From NCBI GenBank assembly GCA_037954325.1, contig JBBMNZ010000080.1, positions 1 to 64,000 of the forward strand: a stretch of 64,000 bases of DNA. Direction: 5' to 3'. Origin of the DNA: Fistularia commersonii (lineage: Eukaryota > Chordata > Actinopteri > Syngnathiformes > Fistulariidae). Of this stretch, positions 25,545 through 38,960 are shown piece by piece. The position numbers were made by a program, and so were the translations under genes. The notes below the pieces were generated by a model. The model was not told the origin of the DNA. It saw only the letters and a program-made list of their open reading frames with translations, and did not search any database. Each line of letters starts with the position of its first letter. Position 1 is the stretch's first letter.

Positions 25545-26846
25545 AGGACATAATTCTGCACAACATATGTCAAATTCAGTGTAATCCAGTTACAAGTTCA
25601 AAAGATATAGCCATTCGGTCAAAAAGTTCATATTTCACCGAGTTGAAGAGTTTTTGATTCGGAGTGGAAATAACTAATAATTTAATTAAGGTGGTTTCTG
25701 CTGTTGAAACTTGATTTTTGGGACATGATTCTGCCCAATATATGTCAAATTCAGTGTAATCCAGCAACGTTCAAAAGAAAAAGCCATTCGTTCAAAAAGT
25801 GCTTATCTCACTGAGTTGAAGCGTTTTTGATTCGGAGTGGAAATAACTAATGATTTCATCAGGCTGGTTTCTGCTGTTGAAATATGTTGTTTAGGACATG
25901 ATTCTGCACAATATATGTCAAATTAAGTGTAATCCAGCAACAAGTTCAAAAGATATAGCCGTTCGGTAAAAACTGCTTATCTTACCGAGTTGAAGCCTTT
26001 TTGATTCGGAGTGGAAATAACTAATGATTTCATCAGGCTGGTTTCTGTTGTTGAAATATGTTGTTTAGGACATAATTCTGCACAATATATGTCCAATTCA
26101 GTGTAATCCAGCTACAAATACAAAAGATATAGCCATTCGGTCAAAAAGTTCTTATTTCACCGGGTTGAAGAGTTTTTGATTCGGAGTTGAAATAACAAAT
26201 AAGTTCGTCTAGGTGGTTTCTGCTGTTGAAACATGTTTTTTGGGACAAGATTCTGCACAATATATGTCAAATTCAGTGTCATTCAGCCACATGTTCAAAG
26301 AATATAGACATTCAGTCAAAAAGTGCTTATCTCACCGAGTTGAAGCAATTTTGATTCGGAGTGGAAATAACTAATAATTTCATCAAGGTGGTTTCTGCTG
26401 TTGAAATATGTTGATTAGGACATGATTCTGCACAATATATGTCAAATTCAGGGTAATCCAGGTACAAGTTCAAAAGATATAGCCATTTGTTCAAAAAGTG
26501 CTTATCTTACATAGTTGAAGTGTTTTTTATTCGGAATGGAAATAACTCAAGAATTTCATCAAGCTGGTTTCTGCTGTTGAAATATGTTTTTTGGGACATG
26601 ATTCTGCACAATATATGTAAAATTCAGAGTAATCCCGCTACACGTTAGAAAAAACATAGCCATTTGGTCAAAAGTGCTTATCTCACCGAGTTTAAGCGTT
26701 TTTGATTCGGAGTGGAAATAACTAATGAATTTCATCAAGCTGGTTTTTGCTGTTGGAATATGTTGAGTAGGACATGATTCTGCACAATATATGTATAAAT
26801 CAGAGCAATCCAGCCACATATTCAAAAGATATAGCCATTCATTCAA
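25545..26846. repeat. Recurrent module, copy 3, at the left edge of the core
   Basis: Matches 17,345-18,593 with no length change. Its s17 monomer already has core-type features (agaaaaaacatagcc and aaatcagagcaatcc) instead of the older agaaaaaatatagcc and aaatcagtgcaatcc, so the join to core sequence falls near 26.65 kb. Confidence 0.82.
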
Positions 26847-29461
26847 AAAGTGCTTGTCTCACCGAGTTGTAGCGTTTTTGATTTGGAGTGGAAATAACTT
26901 TTGAATTTCATCAATGTGGTTTCTGCTTTTGAAATGTGTTGTTTAGGACATGATTCTGCACAATATATGTCAAATTCAGTGTTATTCAGCCACAAAATCA
27001 AAAGATATAGCCATTTGTTCAAAAAGTGCTTTTCTCACCGAGTTGCAGCGTTTTTGATTTGGAGTGGAAATAACTAATGAATTTCATCAATCTGGTTTCT
27101 GCTGTTGAAATATGTTGTTTAGGACATGATTCTGCACAATATATGTCAAATTCAGTGTAATCCAGCGATCAGTTCAAACGATATAGCCATTCCTTCAAAA
27201 CAGCTTATCTCACCGAGTTGAAGCGTTTTTGATTTGGAGTGGAAATAACTTTTGAATTTCATCAAGCTGGTTTCTGCTGTTGAAATATGTTGTTTAGGAC
27301 ATGATTCTGCACAATATATGTCAAAATTCAGTGTAATCCAGCTACAAGTTCAAAAGATATAGCCATAAGGTCAAAAAGTGCTTATCTCACCGAGTTGAAG
27401 CGTTTTTGATTAGGAGAGGAAATAACGTATGAATTTCATCAAGCGGGTTTTTGCTGTTTAAATATGTTTTTTAGAACATGAATCTGCACAATATGTGTCA
27501 AATTCAGTGTAATCCAGCCACAAGTTTAATAGATATAGCCATTCGTTCAAAAAGTGCTTACATTACCGGGTTGAAGCGTTTTTGATCAGGAGTGGAAATT
27601 ACTAATGAATTTCATAAAGCTGGTTTCTGCTGTTGAAATATGTTGTTGAGAACATGATTCTGCACAATATGTGTCAAATTTAGTTAAATCCCTTCACATG
27701 TTCAAAAGATATAGCCATTTGTTCAAAAAGTGCTTATCTCACCGAGATTAAGCATTTTTGATAAGGAGTGGAAATAACTAATACATTTCATCAAGCTGGT
27801 TTTTGCTGTTGAAATATGTTGTTTAGGACATGATTCTGCACAATATGTGTCAAATTCAGTTTAATCCAGCTACAAGTTTAATAGCTATAGCCATTCCGTA
27901 AAAAAACTGCTTATCTCACCGAGTTGAAGCGTTTTTGATCAGGAGTGGAAATAACTAATACATTTCGTCAAGCTGGTTTCTGCTGTTGAAATATGTTGTT
28001 TAGGACATGATGTTGCACAATATATGTCAAATTCAGTGTAATCCAGTTACAAGTTCAAAAAGATATAGCCATTCGTTCAAAACAGTTTATCTCACCGAGT
28101 TGAAGCGTTTTTTATTTGGAGTGGAAATAACGTTTGAATTTCACCAAGCTGCTTTCTGGTGTTTAAATATGTTGTTTAGGACATGATTCTGCACAATATA
28201 TGTCAAATTCAATGTAATCCAGGTACAAGTTCAAAAGATATAGCCTTAAGATCAAAAAATGCTTAACTCAACGAGTTGAAGCGTTTTTGATTAGAAGTGG
28301 AAATAACTTTTGAATTTCATCAAGCTGGTTTCTGCTGTTGAAATATGTTGTTTAGGATAGGATTTTGCACACTATATGTCAAATTCACTGTAATCCCCTC
28401 ACATGTTCAAAAGATATATCCATTCGTTCAATAAGTGCTTATCTCACCGAGTTGAAGCATTTTTTATTCGGAGTGGAAATAAATAATGAATTTCATCAAG
28501 CTGGTTTCTGCTGTTGAAATATATTGTTTAGGACATGATTCTGCACAATATATGTCAAATTCAGTGTAATCCAGCGAACAGTTCAAAAGATATAGCCATT
28601 CCTCCAAAACAGCTTATCTCACCGAGTTGAAGCGTTTTTGATTTGGAGTGGAAATAACTTTTGAATTTCATCAAGCTGGTTTCTGCTGTTGAAATATGTT
28701 GTTTAGGACATGATTCTGCACAATATATGTCAAATTCAGTGTGATCCAGCTACAAGTTCAAAAGATATAGCCATAAGGTCAAAAAGTGCTTAACTCACCG
28801 AGTTGAAGCGTTTTTGATTAGGAGAGGAAATAACTTATGAAATTCATCAAGCTGGTTTTTGCTGTTGAAATATGTTTTTTAGAACATGATTCTGCACAAT
28901 ATGTGTCAAATTCAGTGTAATCCAGCCTCAAGTTTAATAGATATAGCCATTCGTTCAAAAAGTGCTTACATTACCGGGTTGAAGCGTTTTTGATCAGGAG
29001 TGGAAATAACTAATGAATTTCATCAAGCTGGTTTCTGCTGTTGAAATATGTTGTTTAGGACATGATTCTGCACAACATATGTCAAATTCAGTGTAATCCA
29101 GCTACAAGTTCAAAAGATATAGCCGGTCCTTCAAAAACTGCTTATCTTACCGAGTTGTAGCGTTTTTTATTCGGAGTGGAAATAACTAATGAATTTCATC
29201 AAGCTGGTTTCTGCTGTTGAAACATGTTTTTTGGGACATGATTCTGCACAATATATGTCAAATTCAGAGTAATCCCGCTACACGTTAGAAAAAACAGCCA
29301 TTTGGTCAAAAGTGCTTGTCTCACCGAGTTTAAGCGTTTTTGATTCGGAGTGGAAATAACTAATGAATTTCATCAAGCTGGTTTTTGCTGTTGGAATATG
29401 TTGAGTAGGACATGATTCTGCACAATATATGTATAAATCAGAGCAATCCAGCCACATATTC
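26824..29461. repeat. 15-mer HOR, s1-s13, s14/s16 fusion, s17 (2,638 bp)
   Basis: Types s1 to s13 are as in the reference unit. The fourteenth monomer begins as s14 (gccggtccttc, then gttgaaacatgttttttg) and ends as s16 (attcagagtaatcccgc near 29,264). About two monomers have been lost by in-register exchange. The following s17 has also lost two bases, reading agaaaaaacagcc at about 29,286 where other copies have agaaaaaacatagcc. The s7 monomer has a private base (catttcgtcaagc at about 27,960). Confidence 0.88.
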
Positions 29462-32452
29462 AAAAGATATAGCCATTCATTCAAAAAGTGCTTGTCTCAC
29501 CGAGTTGTAGCGTTTTTGATTTGGAGTGGAAATAACTTTTGAATTTCATCAATGTGGTTTCTGCTTTTGAAATGTGTTGTTTAGGACATGATTCTGCACA
29601 ATATATGTCAAATTCAGTGTTATTCAGCCACAAAATCAAAAGATATAGCCATTTGTTCAAAAAGTGCTTTTCTCACCGAGTTGCAGCGTTTTTGATTTGG
29701 AGTGGAAATAACTAATGAATTTCATCAATCTGGTTTCTGCTGTTGAAATATGTTGTTTAGGACATGATTCTGCACAATATATGTCAAATTCAGTGTAATC
29801 CAGCGATCAGTTCAAACGATATAGCCATTCCTTCAAAACAGCTTATCTCACCGAGTTGAAGCGTTTTTGATTTGGAGTGGAAATAACTTTTGAATTTCAT
29901 CAAGCTGGTTTCTGCTGTTGAAATATGTTGTTTAGGACATGATTCTGCACAATATATGTCAAAATTCAGTGTAATCCAGCTACAAGTTCAAAAGATATAG
30001 CCATAAGGTCAAAAAGTGCTTATCTCACCGAGTTGAAGCGTTTTTGATTAGGAGAGGAAATAACGTATGAATTTCATCAAGCGGGTTTTTGCTGTTTAAA
30101 TATGTTTTTTAGAACATGAATCTGCACAATATGTGTCAAATTCAGTGTAATCCAGCCACAAGTTTAATAGATATAGCCATTCGTTCAAAAAGTGCTTACA
30201 TTACCGGGTTGAAGCGTTTTTGATCAGGAGTGGAAATTACTAATGAATTTCATAAAGCTGGTTTCTGCTGTTGAAATATGTTGTTGAGAACATGATTCTG
30301 CACAATATGTGTCAAATTTAGTTAAATCCCTTCACATGTTCAAAAGATATAGCCATTTGTTCAAAAAGTGCTTATCTCACCGAGATTAAGCATTTTTGAT
30401 AAGGAGTGGAAATAACTAATACATTTCATCAAGCTGGTTTTTGCTGTTGAAATATGTTGTTTAGGACATGATTCTGCACAATATGTGTCAAATTCAGTTT
30501 AATCCAGCTACAAGTTTAATAGCTATAGCCATTCCGTAAAAAAACTGCTTATCTCACCGAGTTGAAGCGTTTTTGATCAGGAGTGGAAATAACTAATACA
30601 TTTCTTCAAGCTGGTTTCTGCTGTTGAAATATGTTGTTTAGGACATGATGTTGCACAATATATGTCAAATTCAGTGTAATCCAGTTACAAGTTCAAAAAG
30701 ATATAGCCATTCGTTCAAAACAGTTTATCTCACCGAGTTGAAGCGTTTTTTATTTGGAGTGGAAATAACGTTTGAATTTCACCAAGCTGCTTTCTGGTGT
30801 TTAAATATGTTGTTTAGGACATGATTCTGCACAATATATGTCAAATTCAATGTAATCCAGGTACAAGTTCAAAAGATATAGCCTTAAGATCAAAAAATGC
30901 TTAACTCAACGAGTTGAAGCGTTTTTGATTAGAAGTGGAAATAACTTTTGAATTTCATCAAGCTGGTTTCTGCTGTTGAAATATGTTGTTTAGGATAGGA
31001 TTTTGCACACTATATGTCAAATTCACTGTAATCCCCTCACATGTTCAAAAGATATATCCATTCGTTCAATAAGTGCTTATCTCACCGAGTTGAAGCATTT
31101 TTTATTCGGAGTGGAAATAAATAATGAATTTCATCAAGCTGGTTTCTGCTGTTGAAATATATTGTTTAGGACATGATTCTGCACAATATATGTCAAATTC
31201 AGTGTAATCCAGCGAACAGTTCAAAAGATATAGCCATTCCTCCAAAACAGCTTATCTCACCGAGTTGAAGCGTTTTTGATTTGGAGTGGAAATAACTTTT
31301 GAATTTCATCAAGCTGGTTTCTGCTGTTGAAATATGTTGTTTAGGACATGATTCTGCACAATATATGTCAAATTCAGTGTGATCCAGCTACAAGTTCAAA
31401 AGATATAGCCATAAGGTCAAAAAGTGCTTAACTCACCGAGTTGAAGCGTTTTTGATTAGGAGAGGAAATAACTTATGAAATTCATCAAGCTGGTTTTTGC
31501 TGTTGAAATATGTTTTTTAGAACATGATTCTGCACAATATGTGTCAAATTCAGTGTAATCCAGCCTCAAGTTTAATAGATATAGCCATTCGTTCAAAAAG
31601 TGCTTACATTACCGGGTTGAAGCGTTTTTGATCAGGAGTGGAAATAACTAATGAATTTCATCAAGCTGGTTTCTGCTGTTGAAATATGTTGTTTAGGACA
31701 TGATTCTGCACAACATATGTCAAATTCAGTGTAATCCAGCTACAAGTTCAAAAGATATAGCCGGTCCTTCAAAAACTGCTTATCTTACCGAGTTGTAGCG
31801 TTTTTTATTCGGAGTGGAAATAACTAATGAATTTCATCAAGCTGGTTTCTGCTGTTGAAACATGTTTTTTGGGACAAGATTCTGCACAATATATGTCAAA
31901 TTCAGTGTCATTCAGCCACATGTTCAAAGAATATAGACATTCAGTCAAAAAGTGCTTATCTCACCGAGTTGAAGCAATTTTGATTCGGAGTGGAAATAAC
32001 TAATAATTTCATCAAGGTGGTTTCTGCTGTTGAAATATGTTGATTAGGACATGATTCTGCACAAGATATGTCAAATTCAGGGTAATCCAGGTACAAGTTC
32101 AAAAGATATAGCCATTTGTTCAAAAAGTGCTTATCTTACATAGTTGAAGTGTTTTTTATTCGGAATGGAAATAACTCAAGAATTTCATCAAGCTGGTTTC
32201 TGCTGTTGAAATATGTTTTTTGGGACATGATTCTGCACAATATATGTAAAATTCAGAGTAATCCCGCTACACGTTAGAAAAAACATAGCCATTTGGTCAA
32301 AAGTGCTTGTCTCACCGAGTTTAAGCGTTTTTGATTCGGAGTGGAAATAACTAATGAATTTCATCAAGCTGGTTTTTGCTGTTGGAATATGTTGAGTAGG
32401 ACATGATTCTGCACAATATATGTATAAATCAGAGCAATCCAGCCACATATTC
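29462..32452. repeat. Full 17-mer HOR unit, reference copy 1 (s1-s17, 2,991 bp)
   Basis: This is the most complete HOR. Monomer starts: s1 29,462; s2 29,638; s3 29,814; s4 29,990; s5 30,166; s6 30,342; s7 30,518; s8 30,695; s9 30,871; s10 31,047; s11 31,223; s12 31,398; s13 31,574; s14 31,750; s15 31,926; s16 32,101; s17 32,276. Lengths are 175-177 bp. Useful tags: s1 gcttttgaaatgtgttg; s2 gttgcagcg; s3 aaacgatatagcc; s4 aacgtatgaatttc; s5 ggaaattactaatg; s6 gagattaagc; s7 aatagctatagcc; s8 caccaagctgc; s9 gccttaagatc; s10 gatatatcc; s11 attcctccaaaacagc; s12 aacttatgaaattc; s13 cacaacatatgtc; s14 gccggtccttc; s15 tagacattcag; s16 ttacatagttgaag; s17 agaaaaaacatagcc. Confidence 0.92.
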
Positions 32453-33860
32453 AAAAGATATAGCCATTCATTCAAAAAGTGCTTGTCTCACCGAGTTGTA
32501 GCGTTTTTGATTTGGAGTGGAAATAACTTTTGAATTTCATCAATGTGGTTTCTGCTTTTGAAATGTGTTGTTTAGGACATGATTCTGCACAATATATGTC
32601 AAATTCAGTGTTATTCAGCCACAAAATCAAAAGATATAGCCATTTGTTCAAAAAGTGCTTTTCTCACCGAGTTGCAGCGTTTTTGATTTGGAGTGGAAAT
32701 AACTAATGAATTTCATCAATCTGGTTTCTGCTGTTGAAATATGTTGTTTAGGACATGATTCTGCACAATATATGTCAAATTCAGTGTAATCCAGCGATCA
32801 GTTCAAACGATATAGCCATTCCTTCAAAACAGCTTATCTCACCGAGTTGAAGCGTTTTTGATTTGGAGTGGAAATAACTTTTGAATTTCATCAAGCTGGT
32901 TTCTGCTGTTGAAATATGTTGTTTAGGACATGATTCTGCACAATATATGTCAAAATTCAGTGTAATCCAGCTACAAGTTCAAAAGATATAGCCATAAGGT
33001 CAAAAAGTGCTTATCTCACCGAGTTGAAGCGTTTTTGATTAGGAGAGGAAATAACGTATGAATTTCATCAAGCGGGTTTTTGCTGTTTAAATATGTTTTT
33101 TAGAACATGAATCTGCACAATATGTGTCAAATTCAGTGTAATCCAGCCACAAGTTTAATAGATATAGCCATTCGTTCAAAAAGTGCTTACATTACCGGGT
33201 TGAAGCGTTTTTGATCAGGAGTGGAAATTACTAATGAATTTCATAAAGCTGGTTTCTGCTGTTGAAATATGTTGTTGAGAACATGATTCTGCACAATATG
33301 TGTCAAATTTAGTTAAATCCCTTCACATGTTCAAAAGATATAGCCATTTGTTCAAAAAGTGCTTATCTCACCGAGATTAAGCATTTTTGATAAGGAGTGG
33401 AAATAACTAATACATTTCATCAAGCTGGTTTTTGCCGTTGGAATATGTTGAGTAGGACATGATTCTGCACAATATATGTCAAATTCAGGGTAATCCAGGT
33501 ACAAGTTCAAAAGATATAGCCATTTGTTCAAAAAGTGCTTATCTTACATAGTTTAAGTGTTTTTTATTCGGAATGGAAATAACTCAAGAATTTCATCAAG
33601 CTGGTTTCTGCTGTTGAAATATGTTTTTTGGGACATGATTCTGCACAATATATGTAAAATTCAGAGTAATCCCGCTACACGTTAGAAAAAACATAGCCAT
33701 TTGGTCAAAAGTGCTTATCTCACCGAGTTTAAGCGTTTTTGATTCGGAGTGGAAATAACTAATGAATTTCATCAAGCTGGTTTTTGCTGTTGGAATATGT
33801 TGAGTAGGACATGATGTTGCACAATATATGTATAAATCAGAGCAATCCAGCCACATATTC
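32453..33860. repeat. 8-mer HOR, s1-s5, three-part chimera, s16, s17 (1,408 bp)
   Basis: A shortened unit. After s5 comes one chimeric monomer. It starts as s6 (gagattaagc), switches to s17-like sequence (gccgttggaatatgttgag at about 33,434) and ends s15-like (attcagggtaatccagg). Then s16 and s17 close the unit. Eight monomers at exactly 176 bp average. The same chimera recurs at four later sites. Confidence 0.88.
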
Positions 33861-36322
33861 AAAGGATATAGCCATTCATTCAAAAAGTGCTTGTCTCACC
33901 GAGTTGTAGCGTTTTTGATTTGGAGTGGAAATAACTTTTGAATTTCATCAATGTGGTTTCTGCTTTTGAAATGTGTTGTTTAGGACATGATTCTGCACAA
34001 TATATGTCAAATTCAGTGTTATTCAGCCACAAAATCAAAAGATATAGCCATTTGTTCAAAAAGTGCTTTTCTCACCGAGTTGCAGCGTTTTTGATTTGGA
34101 GTGGAAATAACTAATGAATTTCATCAATCTGGTTTCTGCTGTTGAAATATGTTGTTCAGGACATGATTCTGCACAATATATGTCAAATTCAGTGTAATCA
34201 AGCGATCAGTTCAAACGATATAGCCATTCCTTCAAAACAGCTTATCTCACCGAGTTGAAGCGTTTTTGATTTGGAGTGGAAATAACTTTTGAATTTCATC
34301 AAGCTGGTTTCTGCTGTTGAAATATGTTGTTTAGGACATGATTCTGCACAATATATGTCAAAATTCAGTGTAATCCAGCTACAAGTTCAAAAGATATAGC
34401 CATAAGGTCAAAAAGTGCTTATCTCACCGAGTTGAAGCGTTTTTGATTAGGAGAGGAAATAACGTATGAATTTCATCAAGCGAGTTTTTGCTGTTTAAAT
34501 ATGTTTTTTAGAACATGAATCTGCACAATATGTGTCAAATTCAGTGTAATCCAGCCACAAGTTTAATAGATATAGCCATTCGTTCAAAAAGTGCTTACAT
34601 TACCGGGTTGAAGCGTTTTTGATCAGGAGTGGAAATTACTAATGAATTTCATAAAGCTGGTTTCTGCTGTTGAAATATGTTGTTGAGAGCATGATTCTGC
34701 ACAATATGTGTCAAATTTAGTTAAATCCCTTCACATGTTCAAAAGATATAGCCATTTGTTCAAAAAGTGCTTATCTCACCGAGATTAAGCATTTTTGATA
34801 AGGAGTGGAAATAACTAATACATTTCATCAAGCTGGTTTTTGCTGTTGAAATATGTTGTTTAGGACATGATTCTGCACAATATGTGTCAAATTCAGTTTA
34901 ATCCAGCTACAAGTTTAATAGCTATAGCCATTCCGTAAAAAAATGCTTAACTCAACGAGTTGAAGCGTTTTTGATTAGGAGTGGAAATAACTTTTGAATT
35001 TCATCAAGCTGGTTTCTGCTGTTGAAATATGTTGTTTAGGATAGGATTTTGCACACTATATGTCAAATTCACTGTAATCCCCTCACATGTTCAAAAGATA
35101 TATCCATTCGTTCAATAAGTGCTTATCTCACTGAGTTGAAGCATTTTTTATTCGGAGTGGAAATAACTAATGAATTTCATCAAGCTGGTTTCTGCTGTTG
35201 AAATATATTGTTTAGGACATGATTCTGCACAATATATGTCAAATTCAGTGTAATCCAGCGAACAGTTCAAAAGATATAGCCATTCCTCCAAAACAGCTTA
35301 TCTCACCGAGTTGAAGCGTTTTTGATTTGGAGTGGAAATAACTTTTGAATTTCATCAAGCTGGTTTCTGCTGTTGAAATATGTTGTTTAGGACATGATTC
35401 TGCACAATATATGTCAAATTCAGTGTGATCCAGCTACAAGTTTAATAGATATAGCCATTCGTTCAAAAAGTGCTTACATTACCGGGTTGAAGCGTTTTTG
35501 ATCAGGAGTGGAAATAACTAATGAATTTCATCAAGCTGGTTTCTGCTGTTGAAATATGTTGTTTAGGACATGATTCTGCACAACATATGTCAAATTCAGT
35601 GTAATCCAGCTACAAGTTCAAAAGATATAGCCGGTCCTTCAAAAACTGCTTATCTTACCGAGTTGTAGCGTTTTTTATTCGGAGTGGAAATAACTAATGA
35701 ATTTCATCAAGCTGGTTTCTGCTGTTGAAACATGTTTTTTGGGACAAGATTCTGCACAATATATGTCAAATTCAGTGTCATTCAGCCACATGTTCAAAGA
35801 ATATAGACATTCAGTCAAAAAGTGCTTATCTCACCGAGTTGAAGCAATTTTGATTCGGAGTGATAATAACTAATAATTTCATCAAGGTGGTTTCTGCTGT
35901 TGAAATATGTTGATTAGGACATGATTCTGCACAAGATATGTCAAATTCAGGGTAATCCAGGTACAAGTTCAAAAGATATAGCCATTTGTTCAAAAAGTGC
36001 TTATCTTACATAGTTGAAGTGTTTTTTATTCGGAATGGAAATAACTCAAGAATTTCATCAAGCTGGTTTCTGCTGTTGAAATATGTTTTTTGGGACATGA
36101 TTCTGCACAATATATGTAAAATTCAGAGTAATCCCGCTACACGTTAGAAAAAACATAGCCATTTGGTCAAAAGTGCTTATCTCACCGAGTTGAAGCGTTT
36201 TTGATTCGGAGTGGAAATAACTAATGAATTTCATCAAGCTGGTTTTTACTGTTGGAATATGTTGAGTAGGACATGATTCTGCACAATATATGTATAAATC
36301 AGAGCAATCCAGCCACATATTC
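33861..36322. repeat. 14-mer HOR with s7/s9 and s11/s12 fusions (2,462 bp)
   Basis: Order: s1-s6, an s7/s9 fusion (aatagctatagcc passing into atgcttaactcaacg near 34,943), s10, s11 ending with the s12-type tail (acaagtttaatag near 35,440, so s12 is skipped), then s13-s17. Private marks are gttgagagcatg at 34,681 and gagtgataataac at about 35,860. Both recur in the unit at 43,184. Confidence 0.88.
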
Positions 36323-38960
36323 AAAAGATATAGCCATTCATTCAAAAAGTGCTTGTCTCACCGAGTTGTAGCGTTTTTGATTTGGAGTGGAAATAACTTT
36401 TGAATTTCATCAATGTGGTTTCTGCTTTTGAAATGTGTTGTTTAGGACATGATTCTGCACAATATATGTCAAATTCAGTGTTATTCAGCCACAAAATCAA
36501 AAGATATAGCCATTTGTTCAAAAAGTGCTTTTCTCACCGAGTTGCAGCGTTTTTGATTTGGAGTGGAAATAACTAATGAATTTCATCAATCTGGTTTCTG
36601 CTGTTGAAATATGTTGTTTAGGACATGATTCTGCACAATATATGTCAAATTCAGTGTAATCCAGCGATCAGTTCAAACGATATAGCCATTCCTTCAAAAC
36701 AGCTTAACTCACCGAGTTGAAGCGTTTTTGATTTGGAGTGGAAATAACTTTTGAATTTCATCAAGCTGGTTTCTGCTGTTGAAATATGTTGTTGAGGACA
36801 TGATTCTGCACAATATATGTCAAAATTTAGTGTAATCCAGCTACAAGTTCAAAAGATATAGCCATTAGGTCAAAAAGTGCTTAACTCACCGAGTTGAAGC
36901 GTTTTTGATTAGGAGAGGAAATAACGTATGAATTTCATCAAGCGGGTTTTTGCTGTTTAAATATGTTTTTTAGAACATGAATCTGCACAATATGTGTCAA
37001 ATTCAGTGTAATCCAGCCACAAGTTTAATAGATATAGCCATTCGTTCAAAAAGTGCTTACATTCCCGGGTTGAAGCGTTTTTGATCAGGAGTGGAAATTA
37101 CTAATGAATTTCATAAAGCTGGTTTCTGCTGTTGAAATATGTTGTTGAGAACATGATTCTGCACAATATGTGTCAAATTTAGTTAAATCCCTTCACATGT
37201 TCAAAAGATATAGCAATTTGTTCAAAAAGTGCTTATCTCACCGAGATTAAGCATTTTTGATAAGGAGTGGAAATAACTAATACATTTCATCAAGCTGGTT
37301 TTTGCTGTTGAAATATGTTGTTTAGGACATGATTCTGCACAATATGTGTCAAATTCAGTTTAATCCAGCTACAAGTTTAATAGCTATAGCCATTCCGTAA
37401 AAAAACTGCTTATCTCACCGAGTTGAAGCGTTTTTGATCAGGAGTGGAAATAACTAATACATTTCATCAAGCTGGTTTCTGCTGTTGAAATATGTTGTTT
37501 AGGACATGATGTTGCACAATATATGTCAAATTCAGTGTAATCCAGTTACAAGTTCAATAAGATATAGCCATTCGTTCAAAACAGTTTATCTCACCGAGTT
37601 GAAGCGTTTTTGATTTGGAGTGGAAATAACGTTTGAATTTCACCAAGCTGCTTTCTGGTGTTTAAATATGTTGTTTAGGACATGATTCTGCACAATATAT
37701 GTCAAATTCAATGTAATCCAGGTACAAGTTCAAAAGATATAGCCTTAAGATCAAAAAATGCTTAACTCAACGAGTTGAAGCGTTTTTGATTAGAAGTGGA
37801 AATAACTTTTGAATTTCATCAAGCTGGTTTCTGCTGTTGAAATATGTTGTTTAGGATAGGATTTTGCACACTATATGTCAAATTCACTGTAATCCCCTCA
37901 CATGTTCAAAAGATATATCCATTCGTTCAATAAGTGCTTATCTCACCGAGTTGAAGCATTTTTTATTCGGAGTGGAAATAAATAATGAATTTCATCAAGC
38001 TGGTTTCTGCTGTTGAAATATATTGTTTAGGACATGATTCTGCACAATATATGTCAAATTCAGTGTAATCCAGCGAACAGTTCAAAAGATATAGCCATTC
38101 CTCCAAAACAGCTTATCTCACCGAGTTGAAGCGTTTTTGATTTGGAGTGGAAATAACTTTTGAATTTCATCAAGCTGGTTTCTGCTGTTGAAATATGTTG
38201 TTTAGGACATGATTCTGCACAATATATGTCAAATTCAGTGTGATCCAGCTACAAGTTCAAAAGATATAGCCATAAGGTCAAAAAGTGCTTAACTCACCGA
38301 GTTGAAGCGTTTTTGATTAGGAGAGGAAATAACTTATGAAATTCATCAAGCTGGTTTTTGCTGTTGAAATATGTTTTTTAGAACATGATTCTGCACAATA
38401 TGTGTCAAATTCAGTGTAATCCAGCCTCAAGTTTAATAGATATAGCCATTCGTTCAAAAAGTGCTTACATTACCGGGTTGAAGCGTTTTTGATCAGGAGT
38501 GGAAATAACTAATGAATTTCATCAAGCTGGTTTCTGCTGTTGAAATATGTTGTTTAGGACATGATTCTGCACAACATATGTCAAATTCAGTGTAATCCAG
38601 CTACAAGTTCAAAAGATATAGCCGGTCCTTCAAAAACTGCTTATCTTACCGAGTTGTAGCGTTTTTTATTCGGAGTGGAAATAACTAATGAATTTCATCA
38701 AGCTGGTTTCTGCTGTTGAAACATGTTTTTTGGGACATGATTCTGCACAATATATGTCAAATTCAGAGTAATCCCGCTACACGTTAGAAAAAACAGCCAT
38801 TTGGTCAAAAGTGCTTGTCTCACCGAGTTTAAGCGTTTTTGATTCGGAGTGGAAATAACTAATGAATTTCATCAAGCTGGTTTTTGCTGTTGGAATATGT
38901 TGAGTAGGACATGATTCTGCACAATATATGTATAAATCAGAGCAATCCAGCCACATATTC
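36323..38960. repeat. 15-mer HOR, second copy of the s14/s16-fusion type (2,638 bp)
   Basis: Same composition and length as the unit at 26,824, including the shortened s17 (agaaaaaacagcc near 38,785). Its first third instead carries marks shared with the units at 45,646 and 47,406: gccattaggtc at about 36,860, cattcccggg at about 37,060 and tagcaatttg at about 37,211. The switch from one set of marks to the other lies near 37.5-37.6 kb, which places the true edge of the 9.5 kb duplication inside this HOR. Confidence 0.87.

Larger units (their letters stand above)
1..26823. repeat. Left domain: diverged mosaic monomers
   Basis: About 152 monomers of many variant types without a simple repeating HOR. 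The s1-type anchor occurs at 1,443, 5,186, 7,309, 9,599, 18,571, 20,330 and 24,194. The spacings are irregular (about 21, 12, 13, 51, 10, 22 and 15 monomers), unlike the core. Variants rare or absent in the core are common here: monomers with caacgttcaaaagaaaaagcc in place of the usual start, monomers with gagttgaaataacaaataag, and monomers with gtcaaatttagtgaaatccc. Order is shared between segments only through long duplications, listed separately. Stretches at about 8,450-9,130 and 12,545-14,190 are ordinary satellite in which I see only partial matches elsewhere. Confidence 0.85.
26824..36322. repeat. Supra-HOR segment A (15+17+8+14 monomers, 9,499 bp)
   Basis: Four consecutive HORs whose composition is repeated in the next 9.3 kb. 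Identity of private marks shows the duplicated stretch actually runs from about 28.1 kb to 37.4 kb, matching about 37.6 kb to 46.7 kb; HOR boundaries are used here only for convenience. Before 28.1 kb the two copies differ at several bases (for example catttcgtc against catttcatc, and gttttttatttgg against gtttttgatttgg). Confidence 0.87.
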
